Part shown: positions 7,658-15,680 of the stretch, one piece after another
Layout: each line of letters starts with the position of its first letter
How positions within the stretch are numbered: the stretch's first letter is position 1
Origin: Bacteroidota bacterium
GTDB lineage: Bacteria > Bacteroidota > Bacteroidia > AKYH767-A > OLB10
Length of the DNA: 64,000 nucleotides
Direction: 5' to 3'
NCBI GenBank assembly: GCA_016717325.1
Contig: JADKFV010000024.1
Location: forward strand, 1-64,000
Notes under the pieces: generated by a model
Told to the model about the DNA's origin: nothing
The model's database searches: none
The model's input: only the letters and a program-made list of their open reading frames with translations
Translations under genes and position numbers: made by a program

Positions 7658-8464
7658 TTATGCTGCGGCAAATTCATGTGGTGTTAGTTGATTTAATGAT
7701 TGATGCGGGCGCTTGGTATTATATTCTTCAATCCAGTTATTTGTTATTTCCTGTGCATGTTTAATGTTTTTAAATAAGTATGCATCCAATATATCTTCAC
7801 GATAGGTGCGATTGAACCGTTCAACAATGGCATTTTGTTGTGGTGCTCCTTTTCAATTTTACTCCAATTTATTTTTTTGTTATGCAACCAAAGCTGAAAT
7901 GCTTTCGAGGTAAATTCAGGTCCGTTGTCAGTGCGGATACTTATTGGCTTTCCGTGTATTTCAATGCGTTGTTCTAAAACTCAATAACACTCTTTGCTGT
8001 GATGCTGTGTGCTACACGGATGCCTAAGCATTCGCGGTTATATTGCTCTACAATATTCAATGTGCGTATTCTTCTTCCATCAATTAAGGCATCGCTCATA
8101 AAAATCCATACCCCACTCTATGTTACGTGCTAGTGGTACTGCAATTGGATTCTGGGTTGTCTTTTACTCCACGTTTTAATTTTTGGTTAATGCAAATCCA
8201 TATCGCTCGTACACTCTGCGTATGCGACTGCTGCCTATTGCTGGCTGTTGTTTTTGAATTAACCGGATGACTTTCATTCTTCCTTTTCTGCTGAAGCCAA
8301 TGGTTTGTTCTATGACTTGTTTTAACTGTTCATCTTTGTCTGGCATCAGCTTGCGATAGTACTTGTTGTTGCGTGAGCACTTTAAAATTTTGCACGCCTG
8401 CGTGCGGCTTAATTGTCTTTCTTCAATGAGATAAGATAAGCATTGCTCTTTGCAGGCAGGCGTT
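7658..8464 (-). pseudogene. IS3-family transposase OrfB (DDE integrase), multiply frameshifted
   Basis: Reading the minus strand in pieces gives the HTH_21 part (QLKQVIEQTIGFSRKGRMKV..., IGSSRIRRVYERYGF), then the rve integrase core: EWGMDF with MSDALIDGRRIRTLNIV, IRTDNGPEFTSKAFQLW, and AIVERFNRTYREDILDAY ending RPHQSLNQLTPHEFAA. The DDE residues are recognisable in separate frames. At least four indels separate them (near 8190, 8100, 7985 and 7850), so no functional transposase can be made by simple -1 frameshifting. Confidence 0.8.
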
Positions 8465-8729
8465 AAAACTTTTTTTCGAGCAAGTCTTTCACTGCGTCAT
8501 GCTCTAAACTCAAGTTGGCATACATTTTTTTTAACCGCGCATTTTCGTATTCCAAATCCTTTAATCGCTTGAGCTCGTCTACTTGCATTCCGCCATAGCG
8601 TTTCTTCCAACTGTAAAATGTCTGATCAGCTATGTTGTGCTTTCGACATATCTCCGTTACTTTTAATCCTTGTTCCTGCTCTTTCAGGATTCCGATAATT
8701 TGTGATTCTGTGTGTCTGATTTTTTTCAT
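8463..8729 (-). CDS. IS3-family transposase OrfA (helix-turn-helix)
   Basis: An 88-aa protein, complete for the family: MKKIRHTESQIIGILKEQEQ, VTEICRKHNIADQTFYSWKK (the HTH), then a leucine-rich coiled coil (LKRLKDLEYENARLKKMYANL) used for multimerisation. In intact elements it is fused to OrfB by ribosomal frameshifting and binds the terminal repeats. Here OrfB is decayed, so it is a relic or at most a repressor-like fragment. Confidence 0.88.
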   Translation of the reverse strand: MKKIRHTESQIIGILKEQEQGLKVTEICRKHNIADQTFYSWKKRYGGMQVDELKRLKDLEYENARLKKMYANLSLEHDAVKDLLEKKF

Positions 8730-8840
8730 TTCTGATTTTTTTGAGAAAGTTAAAATTATTTATTCTATTTTTAATATGCTCAAATTTTACAGCCTAGTAC
8801 CGCAGCAATATATTTTAACAATACAAAACACTAGAAGAAA

Positions 8841-9437
8841 ATGAAAGTTTGTTTAAATTCTATAATGATATTTTGTAGCATTCTGATGAATTTGCAGTAC
8901 GAATTAAATGCTCAAAATGACTCAATTACTAAATCAAAATTTGTAGACAATCGAGATAGCAATGTTTATGAAACGATAATAATTGGAGGGAAGCAGTGGT
9001 TGTTGCAAAACTTAAATATTAAGACAGAAAAGAGTTGGTGTGAGAAATGTGAAATTTATGGACGTTTATATTCATATGAAGATGCAAAAATGGCTTGCCC
9101 TCCTGGTTGGCACATTCCTACACTTGAAGAATGGAAGAAACTAGTATTTGATTTAGGCGGAGAAGAATTAATTAAAAATAGAATGAAATTTAACAAAGGT
9201 TGGTTATATTCAAAAGTCCCAATTACAAACGCATGTGCTTTTAATGCTATTGCGACACCATATGTCACAGTAGATGGGAAAATTAGAAAAACAGGTAGCC
9301 ATGATACTTGGTGGACTTCTACATTAGCTCTTGAACCTGCAAATTGGACTTATCGAATTACATACAACAACGATAAAATTGAATGTTGGGGTTTTTACAA
9401 AGTAAGTGGATTTTCAGTAAGATGTATAAAGGACTAG
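8841..9437 (+). CDS. Secreted FISUMP-domain protein
   Basis: A 198-aa protein. A signal peptide-like start (about residues 1-24, ending LNAQ) is followed by a Fibrobacter succinogenes major paralogous (FISUMP, PF09603) domain: DNRDSNVYETIIIGGKQWLL QNLN at the start, ACPPGWHIPTLEEWKKL, WWTSTLA, and the closing SGFSVRCIKD. The fold is C-type-lectin-like and is thought to bind ligands at the cell surface; no enzymatic role is known. It stands alone, 110 bp after the IS3 remnant, and has no T9SS sorting tail. Confidence 0.82.
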   Translation: MKVCLNSIMIFCSILMNLQYELNAQNDSITKSKFVDNRDSNVYETIIIGGKQWLLQNLNIKTEKSWCEKCEIYGRLYSYEDAKMACPPGWHIPTLEEWKKLVFDLGGEELIKNRMKFNKGWLYSKVPITNACAFNAIATPYVTVDGKIRKTGSHDTWWTSTLALEPANWTYRITYNNDKIECWGFYKVSGFSVRCIKD

Positions 9438-9671
9438 CTTTATAATAATTTTACTGCCATTAGCATTGGTATTATGAGAGTGGGCGATTAGTCATTTAAG
9501 AGAGTTGAGAACAGCGAAAATATATTTATATTTAAGTTGGTTAATTGTTTTGAAACTATCATCTTCGTCAAGCCCGAAAAGCCTTTTGCGGGAATTACAC
9601 ACCCGTTCATCCGGCATATTCAACTTCATACTTTTGTTCATCTCAAAAACTTTTTTTTGACACTTAATTCG

Positions 9672-9679
9672 TATCTTTG
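9672..9679 (+). promoter_or_regulatory. -7 box upstream of the GNAT-like gene pair
   Basis: TATCTTTG, a perfect Bacteroidota -7 box. An ATG follows 4 bp downstream at 9684, so the transcript is probably leaderless. A clear -33 TTG is not at the expected spacing. Confidence 0.5.
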
Positions 9680-9683
9680 AGCT

Positions 9684-9731
9684 ATGAACTGCGAAGTATT
9701 CATAAACACTATTAAAGACAAAAAGGAGTGA
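9684..9731 (+). CDS. 15-aa upstream ORF coupled to the GNAT-like gene
   Basis: ATG 9684 directly follows a -7 box and opens a 15-codon frame (MNCEVFINTIKDKKE). Its TGA (9729-9731) overlaps the GTG start of the next gene as GTGA, a termination-reinitiation arrangement. It may be a translated leader. Alternatively, a one-base error may hide a single longer N-terminus. Confidence 0.4.
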   Translation: MNCEVFINTIKDKKE

Positions 9732-10255
9732 ATAAAAAATCAAAACATATACCACTTGACTTTGTGATTGACAAACTCACAAACTCTATTGAAAACACTT
9801 CAACTGGGGAGGTGTTTGACACGGAAGTTGTGCGATTGACTTTGAGAGATGTTAACCAAATCAAGAAAGTTGATTGGCAATTTGATTGGGTAAAGGAGAT
9901 TAAGGACAAGACCAAAGAAGTTTATAAACTCACGACAGCAAACAACCCGACAATTATTCAAGGACTCATCAGCATTGAAGATAAGCAAGACCATGTGTTC
10001 ATGCACCTTATTGAAAGTGCAAAGTTCAATAAGAATAAAGACAAAGTTTATTTAGGTGTTCCAGGAAATCTCGTTGCTTATGCTTGCAAGGTTTCGGTCG
10101 ACAAAGGTTTTCAGGGCTTCCTTGCTTTTGACGCTAAGACAGCGTTAATCAAACACTATCAAGAATCACTTTACGCTACACATTTTCGTGGACTAAGAAT
10201 GTTCATTGAAACCAATGCAGCGTTGAGATTAATTTCACAATACTTTAAATCATAA
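9728..10255 (+). CDS. GNAT-like fold protein of unknown substrate
   Basis: A 175-aa cytoplasmic protein starting at GTG 9728. The pattern is that of a small Bacteroidota family with a GNAT-like core: EVYKLTTANNPTIIQGLISIE (strands 2-3), DHVFMHLIESA, YLGVPGNLVAYACKVSVDKG (helix 3 and an acetyl-CoA-loop-like region), then GFLAFDAKTALIKHYQES. No catalytic residues can be assigned. It is followed after 5 bp by a small basic protein gene, a pairing that recurs in this phylum as I remember it and may be a two-component cassette. Acetyltransferase activity is an inference from fold only. Confidence 0.55.
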   Translation: MNKKSKHIPLDFVIDKLTNSIENTSTGEVFDTEVVRLTLRDVNQIKKVDWQFDWVKEIKDKTKEVYKLTTANNPTIIQGLISIEDKQDHVFMHLIESAKFNKNKDKVYLGVPGNLVAYACKVSVDKGFQGFLAFDAKTALIKHYQESLYATHFRGLRMFIETNAALRLISQYFKS

Positions 10256-10260
10256 ACAAA

Positions 10261-10446
10261 ATGGGACTAATCAGAGAACCAAAAAATGTTGACTTCACAG
10301 TTGAATCAAAACCTTGGACAGAAGTTGAACTTCGTGACTTCAGAAAGTTGATGGCCGAACTGAAAGCTAAAAACGCTAAACGGAAAGTTTCTCAAAAAAG
10401 TGGGGCAAGCAATGGGCTAACTTCGAAAAAGAAGGTTGTTTTGTAA
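10261..10446 (+). CDS. Small basic partner protein (61 aa)
   Basis: Starts MGLIREPKNVDFTVESKPWT, has a charged helix (EVELRDFRKLMAELKAKNAKR) and ends in a Lys/Ser-rich tail. It lies 5 bp after the GNAT-like gene, so the two are co-transcribed. The pair could be a toxin-antitoxin-like or regulator module, but the sequence shows no defining motif. Confidence 0.5.
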   Translation: MGLIREPKNVDFTVESKPWTEVELRDFRKLMAELKAKNAKRKVSQKSGASNGLTSKKKVVL

Positions 10447-10707
10447 CTCAAACTTTTGTGCTCCGCATGAAATAATTTACTCCCGCTAACATAAAAGACC
10501 TCTTGTACACTAAGTGCAAACGATGAAGCCCATGTTGCATTGCCTGCTGCGACCGTTGTATCGAAAAAACCTTCGGTTGAGCCTTTAGTGAGCACTCCCG
10601 AATAGTTCACATATATTGAGCAGAAACTTTTGCTATGGGGTTTGCGAAACGTTGATTGGGGATAAGCTATGAGCATAATGATTAGTTGACCTTTTAGTAA
10701 TTTTAAT
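10447..10707. other. Non-coding spacer with GCTAACA box
   Basis: CCCGCTAACATAAAAG occurs about 45 bp after the preceding stop, matching the box seen after other passenger genes. A minus-strand frame (10392-10718) lacks a recognisable domain, overlaps the end of the small gene and runs into the MITE, so I do not call it. Confidence 0.4.
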
Positions 10708-10969
10708 TGCCAAGTCAACTTTTATTCTTTCATATTTAAATTTTGTTAAATCGAGACTGCATACAAATACTTCGATAAATCGTACAACCTGATACATATC
10801 GATGTTGCAATCTAATTTTATGTTTCTTCTTGGTTTCAGCCGCCCTCAGCTATGTGATGCATATTTATTTTTTTGCTAAGTTGTGTCAACGGTGTGGTTG
10901 TAATTTTTATTTTTACCACATGTTGTTAACGTGCAGCAGTTGAGGAAGTGGTTGTTTCATAGGCTGACG
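10708..10969 (-). mobile_element. MITE copy D, left end degraded
   Basis: Aligns with copies at 1721 and 16830 from TTTTGTTAAATCGAGACTGC to the right terminal repeat (GTTGTTTCATAGGCTGACGT). The transposase fragment on the minus strand has extra stop codons. The left terminal repeat is not recognisable. Confidence 0.6.
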
Positions 10970-11042
10970 TATGCGGTAATGTTTTTACAGCACTTCACAT
11001 CAATCAACGAGCTAATAAACTGACTTTATGCTGTTTAGACTT

Positions 11043-11102
11043 GCGGTGAATAATTTTTATATTCACCGCTTTTATGCGGTGAATAATGTTTATATTTGCC
11101 GC
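11043..11102 (+). promoter_or_regulatory. Two tandem palindromic operators overlapping the fic promoter
   Basis: Palindrome 1 is GCGGTGAATA (11043-11052) / TATTCACCGC (11060-11069) with a 7-bp spacer. Palindrome 2 is GCGGTGAATA (11076-11085) / TATTTGCCGC (11093-11102), also with a 7-bp spacer. Centre-to-centre distance is 33 bp, about three helical turns. The -7 box TATATTTG (11091-11098) lies inside palindrome 2, so a bound dimer would block the promoter. Confidence 0.7.
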
Positions 11103-11119
11103 AACAATAACTTTATCCA

Positions 11120-12223
11120 GTGGCAAAATACATTTACGATTATAAAAATTGGACAAGCTTTACTTGGCGCGAAACCGACATTAATGCAATATTTGGAGAA
11201 GCCCGCAACCTACAAGGTAAAATTATTGGACAGATGAATTCGCTTGGTTTTGCAACCAAAGAAGAAGCAAATCTTTATACACTAACACTTGATATTATTA
11301 AATCGTCTGAAATTGAAGGAGAAAAGCTAGACTATGACCAAGTTCGTTCATCTATTGCGAGAAGACTGGGCATTAACATAGCTGGACTTGTTCCTGCAAA
11401 TAGAAATGTAGAAGGCATTGTTGAAATGATGCTTGACGCCACTCAAAATTATCAGAAGCCTTTGACAAACAAACGGCTGTTTGGATGGCATTCGGCACTT
11501 TTTCCGGCAGGACATAGCGGGATGCATAAAATTGAAGTTGGTCGCTATCGAACTGGTGAGATGCAAATTGTTTCTGGAGCAATGGGTAAAGAAAAAGTTC
11601 ATTATGAAGCAGTTCCTGCAAGCAAAGTTAAAGAAGAAATGGACAAGTTTTTGAAATGGTTCAACGAGAAAAATAAAATTGACCCGGTTCTAAAATCTGC
11701 AATCGGTCATTTTTGGTTTATCATTATACATCCCTTTGACGATGGAAACGGAAGAATAGCAAGAGCGATTTCCGATTTAATGCTTGCACGTGCTGACGGA
11801 ACAACTGAACGCTATTATAGTATGTCAAGTCAAATATTGGTTGAACGAAAACAGTATTATGATATTTTACAACGGGTTCAGCATAGCAATGGTGACATTA
11901 CAGACTGGTTAGAATGGTTTCTGCATTGCCTTAAAAACGCACTTTTGACAACCGAATCCACCTTGAAAAAAATATTACGGAAGACTGAGTTTTGGAAAAT
12001 TCACGAAAACACAGAGTTTAATGAACGTCAGAGATTAGTACTAAACAAACTTTTTGATGGATTTGACGGAAAATTGAAATCATCAAAGTGGGCAACGATT
12101 GCTAAGTGCTCAACAGACACTGCATTGCGTGACATAAAAGAATTAATTGACAAGGGTATATTACAACAAGAGAAACAAGGCGGACGCAGTACTAACTATG
12201 AACTGGCAGACTTCCAAAAGTAA
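11120..12223 (+). CDS. Fic family protein with N-terminal DUF4172 and C-terminal winged helix
   Basis: A 367-aa cytoplasmic protein starting GTG 11120. The Fic catalytic motif HPFDDGNGRIAR is complete (His base, Asp for Mg2+, Arg for phosphates), so AMP transfer to a protein hydroxyl is expected. The N-terminal helix carries SSEIEGE, the class II inhibitory (S/T)xxxE(G/N) motif. Residues about 310-365 (KWATIAKCSTDTALRDIKELI...GRSTNYEL) form a winged helix. Two palindromes on its own promoter suggest autoregulation through that domain. It is followed by a palindrome and MITE and lacks an adjacent antitoxin gene, consistent with the inhibitor being built in. Confidence 0.88.
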   Translation: MAKYIYDYKNWTSFTWRETDINAIFGEARNLQGKIIGQMNSLGFATKEEANLYTLTLDIIKSSEIEGEKLDYDQVRSSIARRLGINIAGLVPANRNVEGIVEMMLDATQNYQKPLTNKRLFGWHSALFPAGHSGMHKIEVGRYRTGEMQIVSGAMGKEKVHYEAVPASKVKEEMDKFLKWFNEKNKIDPVLKSAIGHFWFIIIHPFDDGNGRIARAISDLMLARADGTTERYYSMSSQILVERKQYYDILQRVQHSNGDITDWLEWFLHCLKNALLTTESTLKKILRKTEFWKIHENTEFNERQRLVLNKLFDGFDGKLKSSKWATIAKCSTDTALRDIKELIDKGILQQEKQGGRSTNYELADFQK

Positions 12224-12224
12224 C

Positions 12225-12350
12225 ACTATCGCCAACAGCTTGCAAAACAAAATGCGGGCGCTATCACTTTTCGGACTTTTCTTTTCTTCATCTTTTGGTT
12301 CTCAATCCAAACGTAGTATCTTTTAATCCCCGCACTTCGTTTGCACACAA
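12225..12350 (+). repeat. attC-like imperfect palindrome downstream of fic (different arm sequence)
   Basis: Starts with CGCCAACAGC right after the stop. The arms TGCAAAACAAAATGCGGG (12242-12259) and CCCCGCACTTCGTTTGCA (12328-12345) pair with a few mismatches. The arm sequence differs from the 15494/16710 type but the architecture and position are the same. Confidence 0.5.
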
Positions 12351-12712
12351 ACCGTCAGGATGTGAAAAAACCATTTTTGAAAATTTTGGCGGTCGAAACA
12401 TTTCTGTAACGGTAACAATATACGATATGTAGAGCTTTTACCTCTCAAATAAATCACGCCAACAACTCCTCTCCAAATTTCAATTTCACGAAATCGAGTT
12501 TGCAAATAAAAGCATCAATAAAGCGTACAACATTTTCAGTATCGATGTTGAAATCTAAACTTGATATTTCCATTTGATGTCTACAGCCCTCAGCTATGTG
12601 ATGCATAACTATTTTTTGCTAAGGTATGTCAATGGTGTTGTTGCAATTTTTATTTTTACCACTTGCTATTAACATGCAGTTGTAGAGGAAGTGGTTGTTT
12701 CAAGGCTGACAT
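12351..12712 (-). mobile_element. MITE copy E, both ends present
   Basis: The left end ACCGTCAGGATGTGAAAAAA and right end GTGGTTGTTTCAAGGCTGAC are inverted repeats of each other. The 362-bp interior matches copies A and H, including the minus-strand MHHIAEGCRHQMEISSL fragment. It sits directly next to the palindrome, as in copies A and H. Confidence 0.7.
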
Positions 12713-12783
12713 TAGTGGAAACTCTTATGGCACAGCAACTTCAAACATTTGGAATTCTAATGAGCATTTATTTCTTAGACAAA

Positions 12784-13390
12784 TGATTAAAAATATTCGG
12801 TTTTGATTTGCGTGGTCATTTCGGTGATTTTAATAGTAATAGCAACATCAGTTTATCCTGGTGGCTCGTTGCTTGACAAAATTCTGTGGGCTTTGGCTGG
12901 TCAAAAAATTTTATTAGCAATTTGTTTGAGGCAAAAGCGTTAAATGGTTTAGAAAACCCTGGTAGAATTTGGGCAATTCTTGGAATGGGATTCCAGTCGG
13001 TTGGATATGGTGTTTTTTTTATAAATATGTCGAAAAAGATTTCATTAAAAGTATGGGCAAACGTTTTAAGATATATAGGATTAACCAATATTTTTTTTAT
13101 TTTCTTAATTGCAACTCCCTCATGACCTAGGAACAATTTCAATTGTTTTAACATTGTTTGGACTATTTATAATTACTTTCTTTATCCTAAAGTCAAAACT
13201 ACATTTACTTAAATTTTGCTGTATTTTATGCTTATCGACTTATTACTGTTTCTTTTCCTTTATGGCTTTAGTTATTTGGAATTAGCCTTTAATGCAGAAA
13301 GTATATTCTATTAGTTCAATACTATTAGTACTAGGACTGGAATATTTTACAAAATATGAAGACTTTGTACATATTAAAACAAGTGAATAA
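12784..13390 (+). pseudogene. Small integral membrane protein gene, broken by several indels
   Basis: Pieces in different frames assemble into about 200 aa: ICVVISVILIVIATSVYPGG, DKNSVGFGWSKNFISNLF, GRIWAILGMGFQSVGYGVFF, YIGLTNIFFIFLIATPS, HDLGTISIVLTLFGLFIITF and a hydrophobic C-terminus ending KTSE. About five or six membrane segments are visible. The pattern resembles DUF998-like proteins of Bacteroidota. At least four indels interrupt it (near 12808, 12868, 13125 and 13270), more than in neighbouring genes, so genuine decay is likely. Confidence 0.55.
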
Positions 13391-13428
13391 CGATAAGCAA
13401 CGAACCGCTAACATTTAGCCGTATAGAC

Positions 13429-13464
13429 GAAAGCCCCCGGGCGAGTTGAAAACGAGGGGCTTTT
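13429..13464 (+). terminator. Hairpin with T-run after the membrane-protein relic
   Basis: AAAGCCCC (13430-13437) and GGGGCTTT (13456-13463) pair around an 18-nt loop and end in TTTT. A GCTAACA box lies 20 bp upstream (13407-13413), as after other passenger genes. It could instead be the left part of another attC-like structure. The rest of 13391-13577 shows nothing else recognisable. Confidence 0.4.
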
Positions 13465-13577
13465 GACAATTAGGCCTACCCTGTATTCTCTTACGGGGTG
13501 TTCAGCGACACTTGCGGCTTGGTACGGAGTTTAATGGGGGTTTCCTTAGGTGTGCTAGTAAAGCAATTTCGTTTTTT

Positions 13578-13800
13578 GCGATTGTTTAACTATGAGTGTA
13601 TACGATTTGTGGCGCTTTTAGCTCTTTAAAATACCACGACAACTATTTTTTTTCAAATTTCAATTTCACTAAATCTAGCTTGCAAACAAAAGCATCAATA
13701 AAGCGTAATGGATAGTGTTCCATAGTTCGAAAATCGTACGAGCTATAATCTACCTGATTTCTATGGCTTGTGATATTTGATGCATGCAAATATTTTTTTT
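13578..13800 (-). mobile_element. MITE fragment, copy F (rearranged)
   Basis: GTATACGATTTGTGGCGC, TTTAAAATACCACGACAAC and GCTTGCAAACAAAAGCATC match the middle of copy H. After 13708 the match breaks, then a short piece (GATGCATGCAAATATTTTTT) near 13775 resembles the GTGATGCATATTTATTTTTT region. Both termini are missing. Confidence 0.5.
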
Positions 13801-13807
13801 ACTGAAT

Positions 13808-13855
13808 ATTTCGGAGCATACTGACCCACCCATTTCGGAGCAAGCTGACCTACCC
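13808..13855. repeat. Tandem 24-bp repeats resembling an IS21-family end
   Basis: Two adjacent 24-bp units share TTTCGGAGCA followed by CTGACC and end in ACCC, differing at three positions. IS21-family termini carry multiple copies of such a motif, so this may be a solo IS21 end left after deletion. No istA/istB frames are nearby. Confidence 0.45.
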
Positions 13856-13890
13856 AAAAGGGGAGATAAAATGCATGAAAAAGGATTGAT

Positions 13891-13919
13891 TTGTTGTAAA
13901 AAAACAAATGCGATATTTG
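13891..13919 (+). promoter_or_regulatory. Promoter of the TPR-protein gene
   Basis: TTG (13891-13893), an 18-bp spacer, then GATATTTG (13912-13919), one mismatch from the -7 consensus. The ATG follows 4 bp later at 13924, so the transcript would be leaderless. Confidence 0.5.
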
Positions 13920-13923
13920 CAAC

Positions 13924-15498
13924 ATGACCAAAATAAAATTCTGCTTTACTTTTCTTTTTTTCTGTTGTGTTGCACTTACAAATGCACAGCAATCGCATAT
14001 TGACAGTTTGAAACAGCAACTGATAGTAGCAACAACAGACAGTGTGAAAATTGGTTTAGTGCTTCAAATTAGCAATGCATATTCTAACACCAATGTTGAT
14101 TCAATGGTGTTGTACTCTAAGAAATCAATCGATTTATTACGTAATATTTTAGCAACAGAAAATGCAGATAGTGTTAAAGTGCAAATCTTATGGTACATAA
14201 GTGACGTGTATCAATATGTGAGCAATGATTCGATGGTATTTTATTCGCAGCAAGCGTTGCTGCTTTGTATTAAAAACAGAAACAGTTTTCCTGCCGGCAC
14301 TGAAGCACAGGCATTGTCACATCTTGCGGGTTCATTGTGGTGGGCAGGTAATTATCCTGATGCTAAGGAAACTTATTTTAAAGCATTGCAAATAGCCGAA
14401 ACGCTTGCCGACACAATGCTTATAGGGAATATTTACAACGGTATAGCAATGGTAAACAGAAATGCAGGAAATTACCGCGAGGCCATAAACTATTATACAA
14501 AAGCAGAAAATTTAACGAATTCTATTCCCGACAACGATGTAATAAATGCGCTTTTAGTTGATAAGGGGAAATCCTACGAACAACTTGGAATCCTGGATTC
14601 TGCATACACCTATGTTCAGGAAGCTCTTGCTATGAATTTCAGAAAATTTCAAGGCAAAAATGTTTATGGAGGAGGATTACATTCAACAATGGGAATTATA
14701 TATTCCAAGATGGGTAAAGAACAACTGGCAGTTGAATTTTTCAGGCAATCATTTCAATTAAGTTCAGAAGTAAATAACATGCGGATACTTGCCCGTGGCT
14801 ATTGCGAATTTGCCGAACATTTTGACCGCTTCCATCAGCGGGATTCAGCCATTTACTATGCCACAAAAGGTTTAGTGATTGACAGGCAATTCAATCTTTT
14901 GGTTCAGCAACTGCAAGCCAGCACTTTATTGACAAAACTTTACAAACAGGAAAATAAAATTGATAGCGCGTTCAAGTATCAACAACTAATGATTGAAACA
15001 AGAGATAGTGTTTTCAGTCGTGAAAAGATCATCCGCTTGCAAACACTTGAGTTTAATGAACAGTTAAGACAACAAGAGTTAGCAGCAGAAAAAACAAAGT
15101 CTGAAGAAGAACGAAAACAAAATATTCAATACGCATTAATCGCAATCGGACTTGTTACCCTTATAATCCTATTCCTTTTTCTTAGCCGAAGTTTTATTAC
15201 CAACACCAAACTGATTTCTTTTTTTGGAGTGATTGCTTTGTTACTTGTTTTTGAATTTCTCAATCTATTACTGCATCCATTCTTAGAAAGAATTACTCAT
15301 CACTCACCTATCTTAATGTTGATTGCGTTAGTTTGTATAGCGGCTTTGCTTGTGCCTCTACATCACAAATTAGAAAAGTGGGCAACGGTAAAACTGGTGG
15401 AGAAAAACATGGCAACAAGATTGGCGAAAGCTAAGAAGACGATTGAACAGTTAGAAGATAATGCACATAACACGAATGACGGTAGCACGAATGCTTAA
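13924..15498 (+). CDS. TPR-repeat membrane protein with C-terminal transmembrane segments
   Basis: A 524-aa protein. A signal peptide (residues 1-21, ending TNAQ) precedes about eight degenerate tetratricopeptide repeats, e.g. AQALSHLAGSLWWAGNYPDA, IYNGIAMVNRNAGNYREAIN, GIIYSKMGKEQLAVEFF. A charged coiled coil (residues about 370-400), three hydrophobic helices (about 400-480) and a cytoplasmic coiled-coil tail follow. The layout resembles Bacteroidota TPR sensor proteins that normally continue into a histidine kinase or LuxR-type HTH, but no output domain is present here. The TAA stop is part of the TTAACA box of the following attC-like palindrome, so gene and repeat abut exactly. Confidence 0.7.
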   Translation: MTKIKFCFTFLFFCCVALTNAQQSHIDSLKQQLIVATTDSVKIGLVLQISNAYSNTNVDSMVLYSKKSIDLLRNILATENADSVKVQILWYISDVYQYVSNDSMVFYSQQALLLCIKNRNSFPAGTEAQALSHLAGSLWWAGNYPDAKETYFKALQIAETLADTMLIGNIYNGIAMVNRNAGNYREAINYYTKAENLTNSIPDNDVINALLVDKGKSYEQLGILDSAYTYVQEALAMNFRKFQGKNVYGGGLHSTMGIIYSKMGKEQLAVEFFRQSFQLSSEVNNMRILARGYCEFAEHFDRFHQRDSAIYYATKGLVIDRQFNLLVQQLQASTLLTKLYKQENKIDSAFKYQQLMIETRDSVFSREKIIRLQTLEFNEQLRQQELAAEKTKSEEERKQNIQYALIAIGLVTLIILFLFLSRSFITNTKLISFFGVIALLLVFEFLNLLLHPFLERITHHSPILMLIALVCIAALLVPLHHKLEKWATVKLVEKNMATRLAKAKKTIEQLEDNAHNTNDGSTNA

Positions 15499-15623
15499 CA
15501 GCACCTGCAAGAAATTGGCGGTTCTGTGGTTAAATGAGCATTCGTGCTTCGTATCAAGTTCAGTGCTGGCAGACAGTTTTCGTCTCCGAAATCGCCAACT
15601 TCTTAAACCCACAAAACATTATG
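15494..15623 (+). repeat. attC-like imperfect palindrome, copy G, without MITE
   Basis: CTTAACAGC at the stop of the preceding gene, the left arm CAAGAAATTGGCG (15508-15520), a loop of about 70 nt, the right arm CGCCAACTTCTT (15593-15604), then ACAAAACATTATGC (15611-15624). The last segment corresponds to an uninterrupted form of the site that in copy H is split by the MITE (ACAAAAC ... GTTATGTGC). Confidence 0.6.
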
Positions 15624-15680
15624 CATTATATAAAATAAGAACCCAATGAAAAAGAGAAAACACCAATTCACCGAATAAAA

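Larger units (their letters stand above)
7640..8735 (-). mobile_element. IS3-family insertion sequence, degenerate
   Basis: Contains an intact orfA (8463-8729) and a frameshifted orfB (7658-8464) in the usual overlapping order on the minus strand. Exact ends and terminal inverted repeats could not be fixed by eye. The structured RNA terminator at 7578-7608 lies immediately beyond its 3' end. Confidence 0.75.

Noticed and set aside
9492..9755. Minus-strand 87-codon frame
   Set aside because: Overlaps the promoter and start of the GNAT-like gene and shows no recognisable motif.
10392..10718. Minus-strand 108-codon frame
   Set aside because: Overlaps the small partner gene and the MITE, and no domain is visible.
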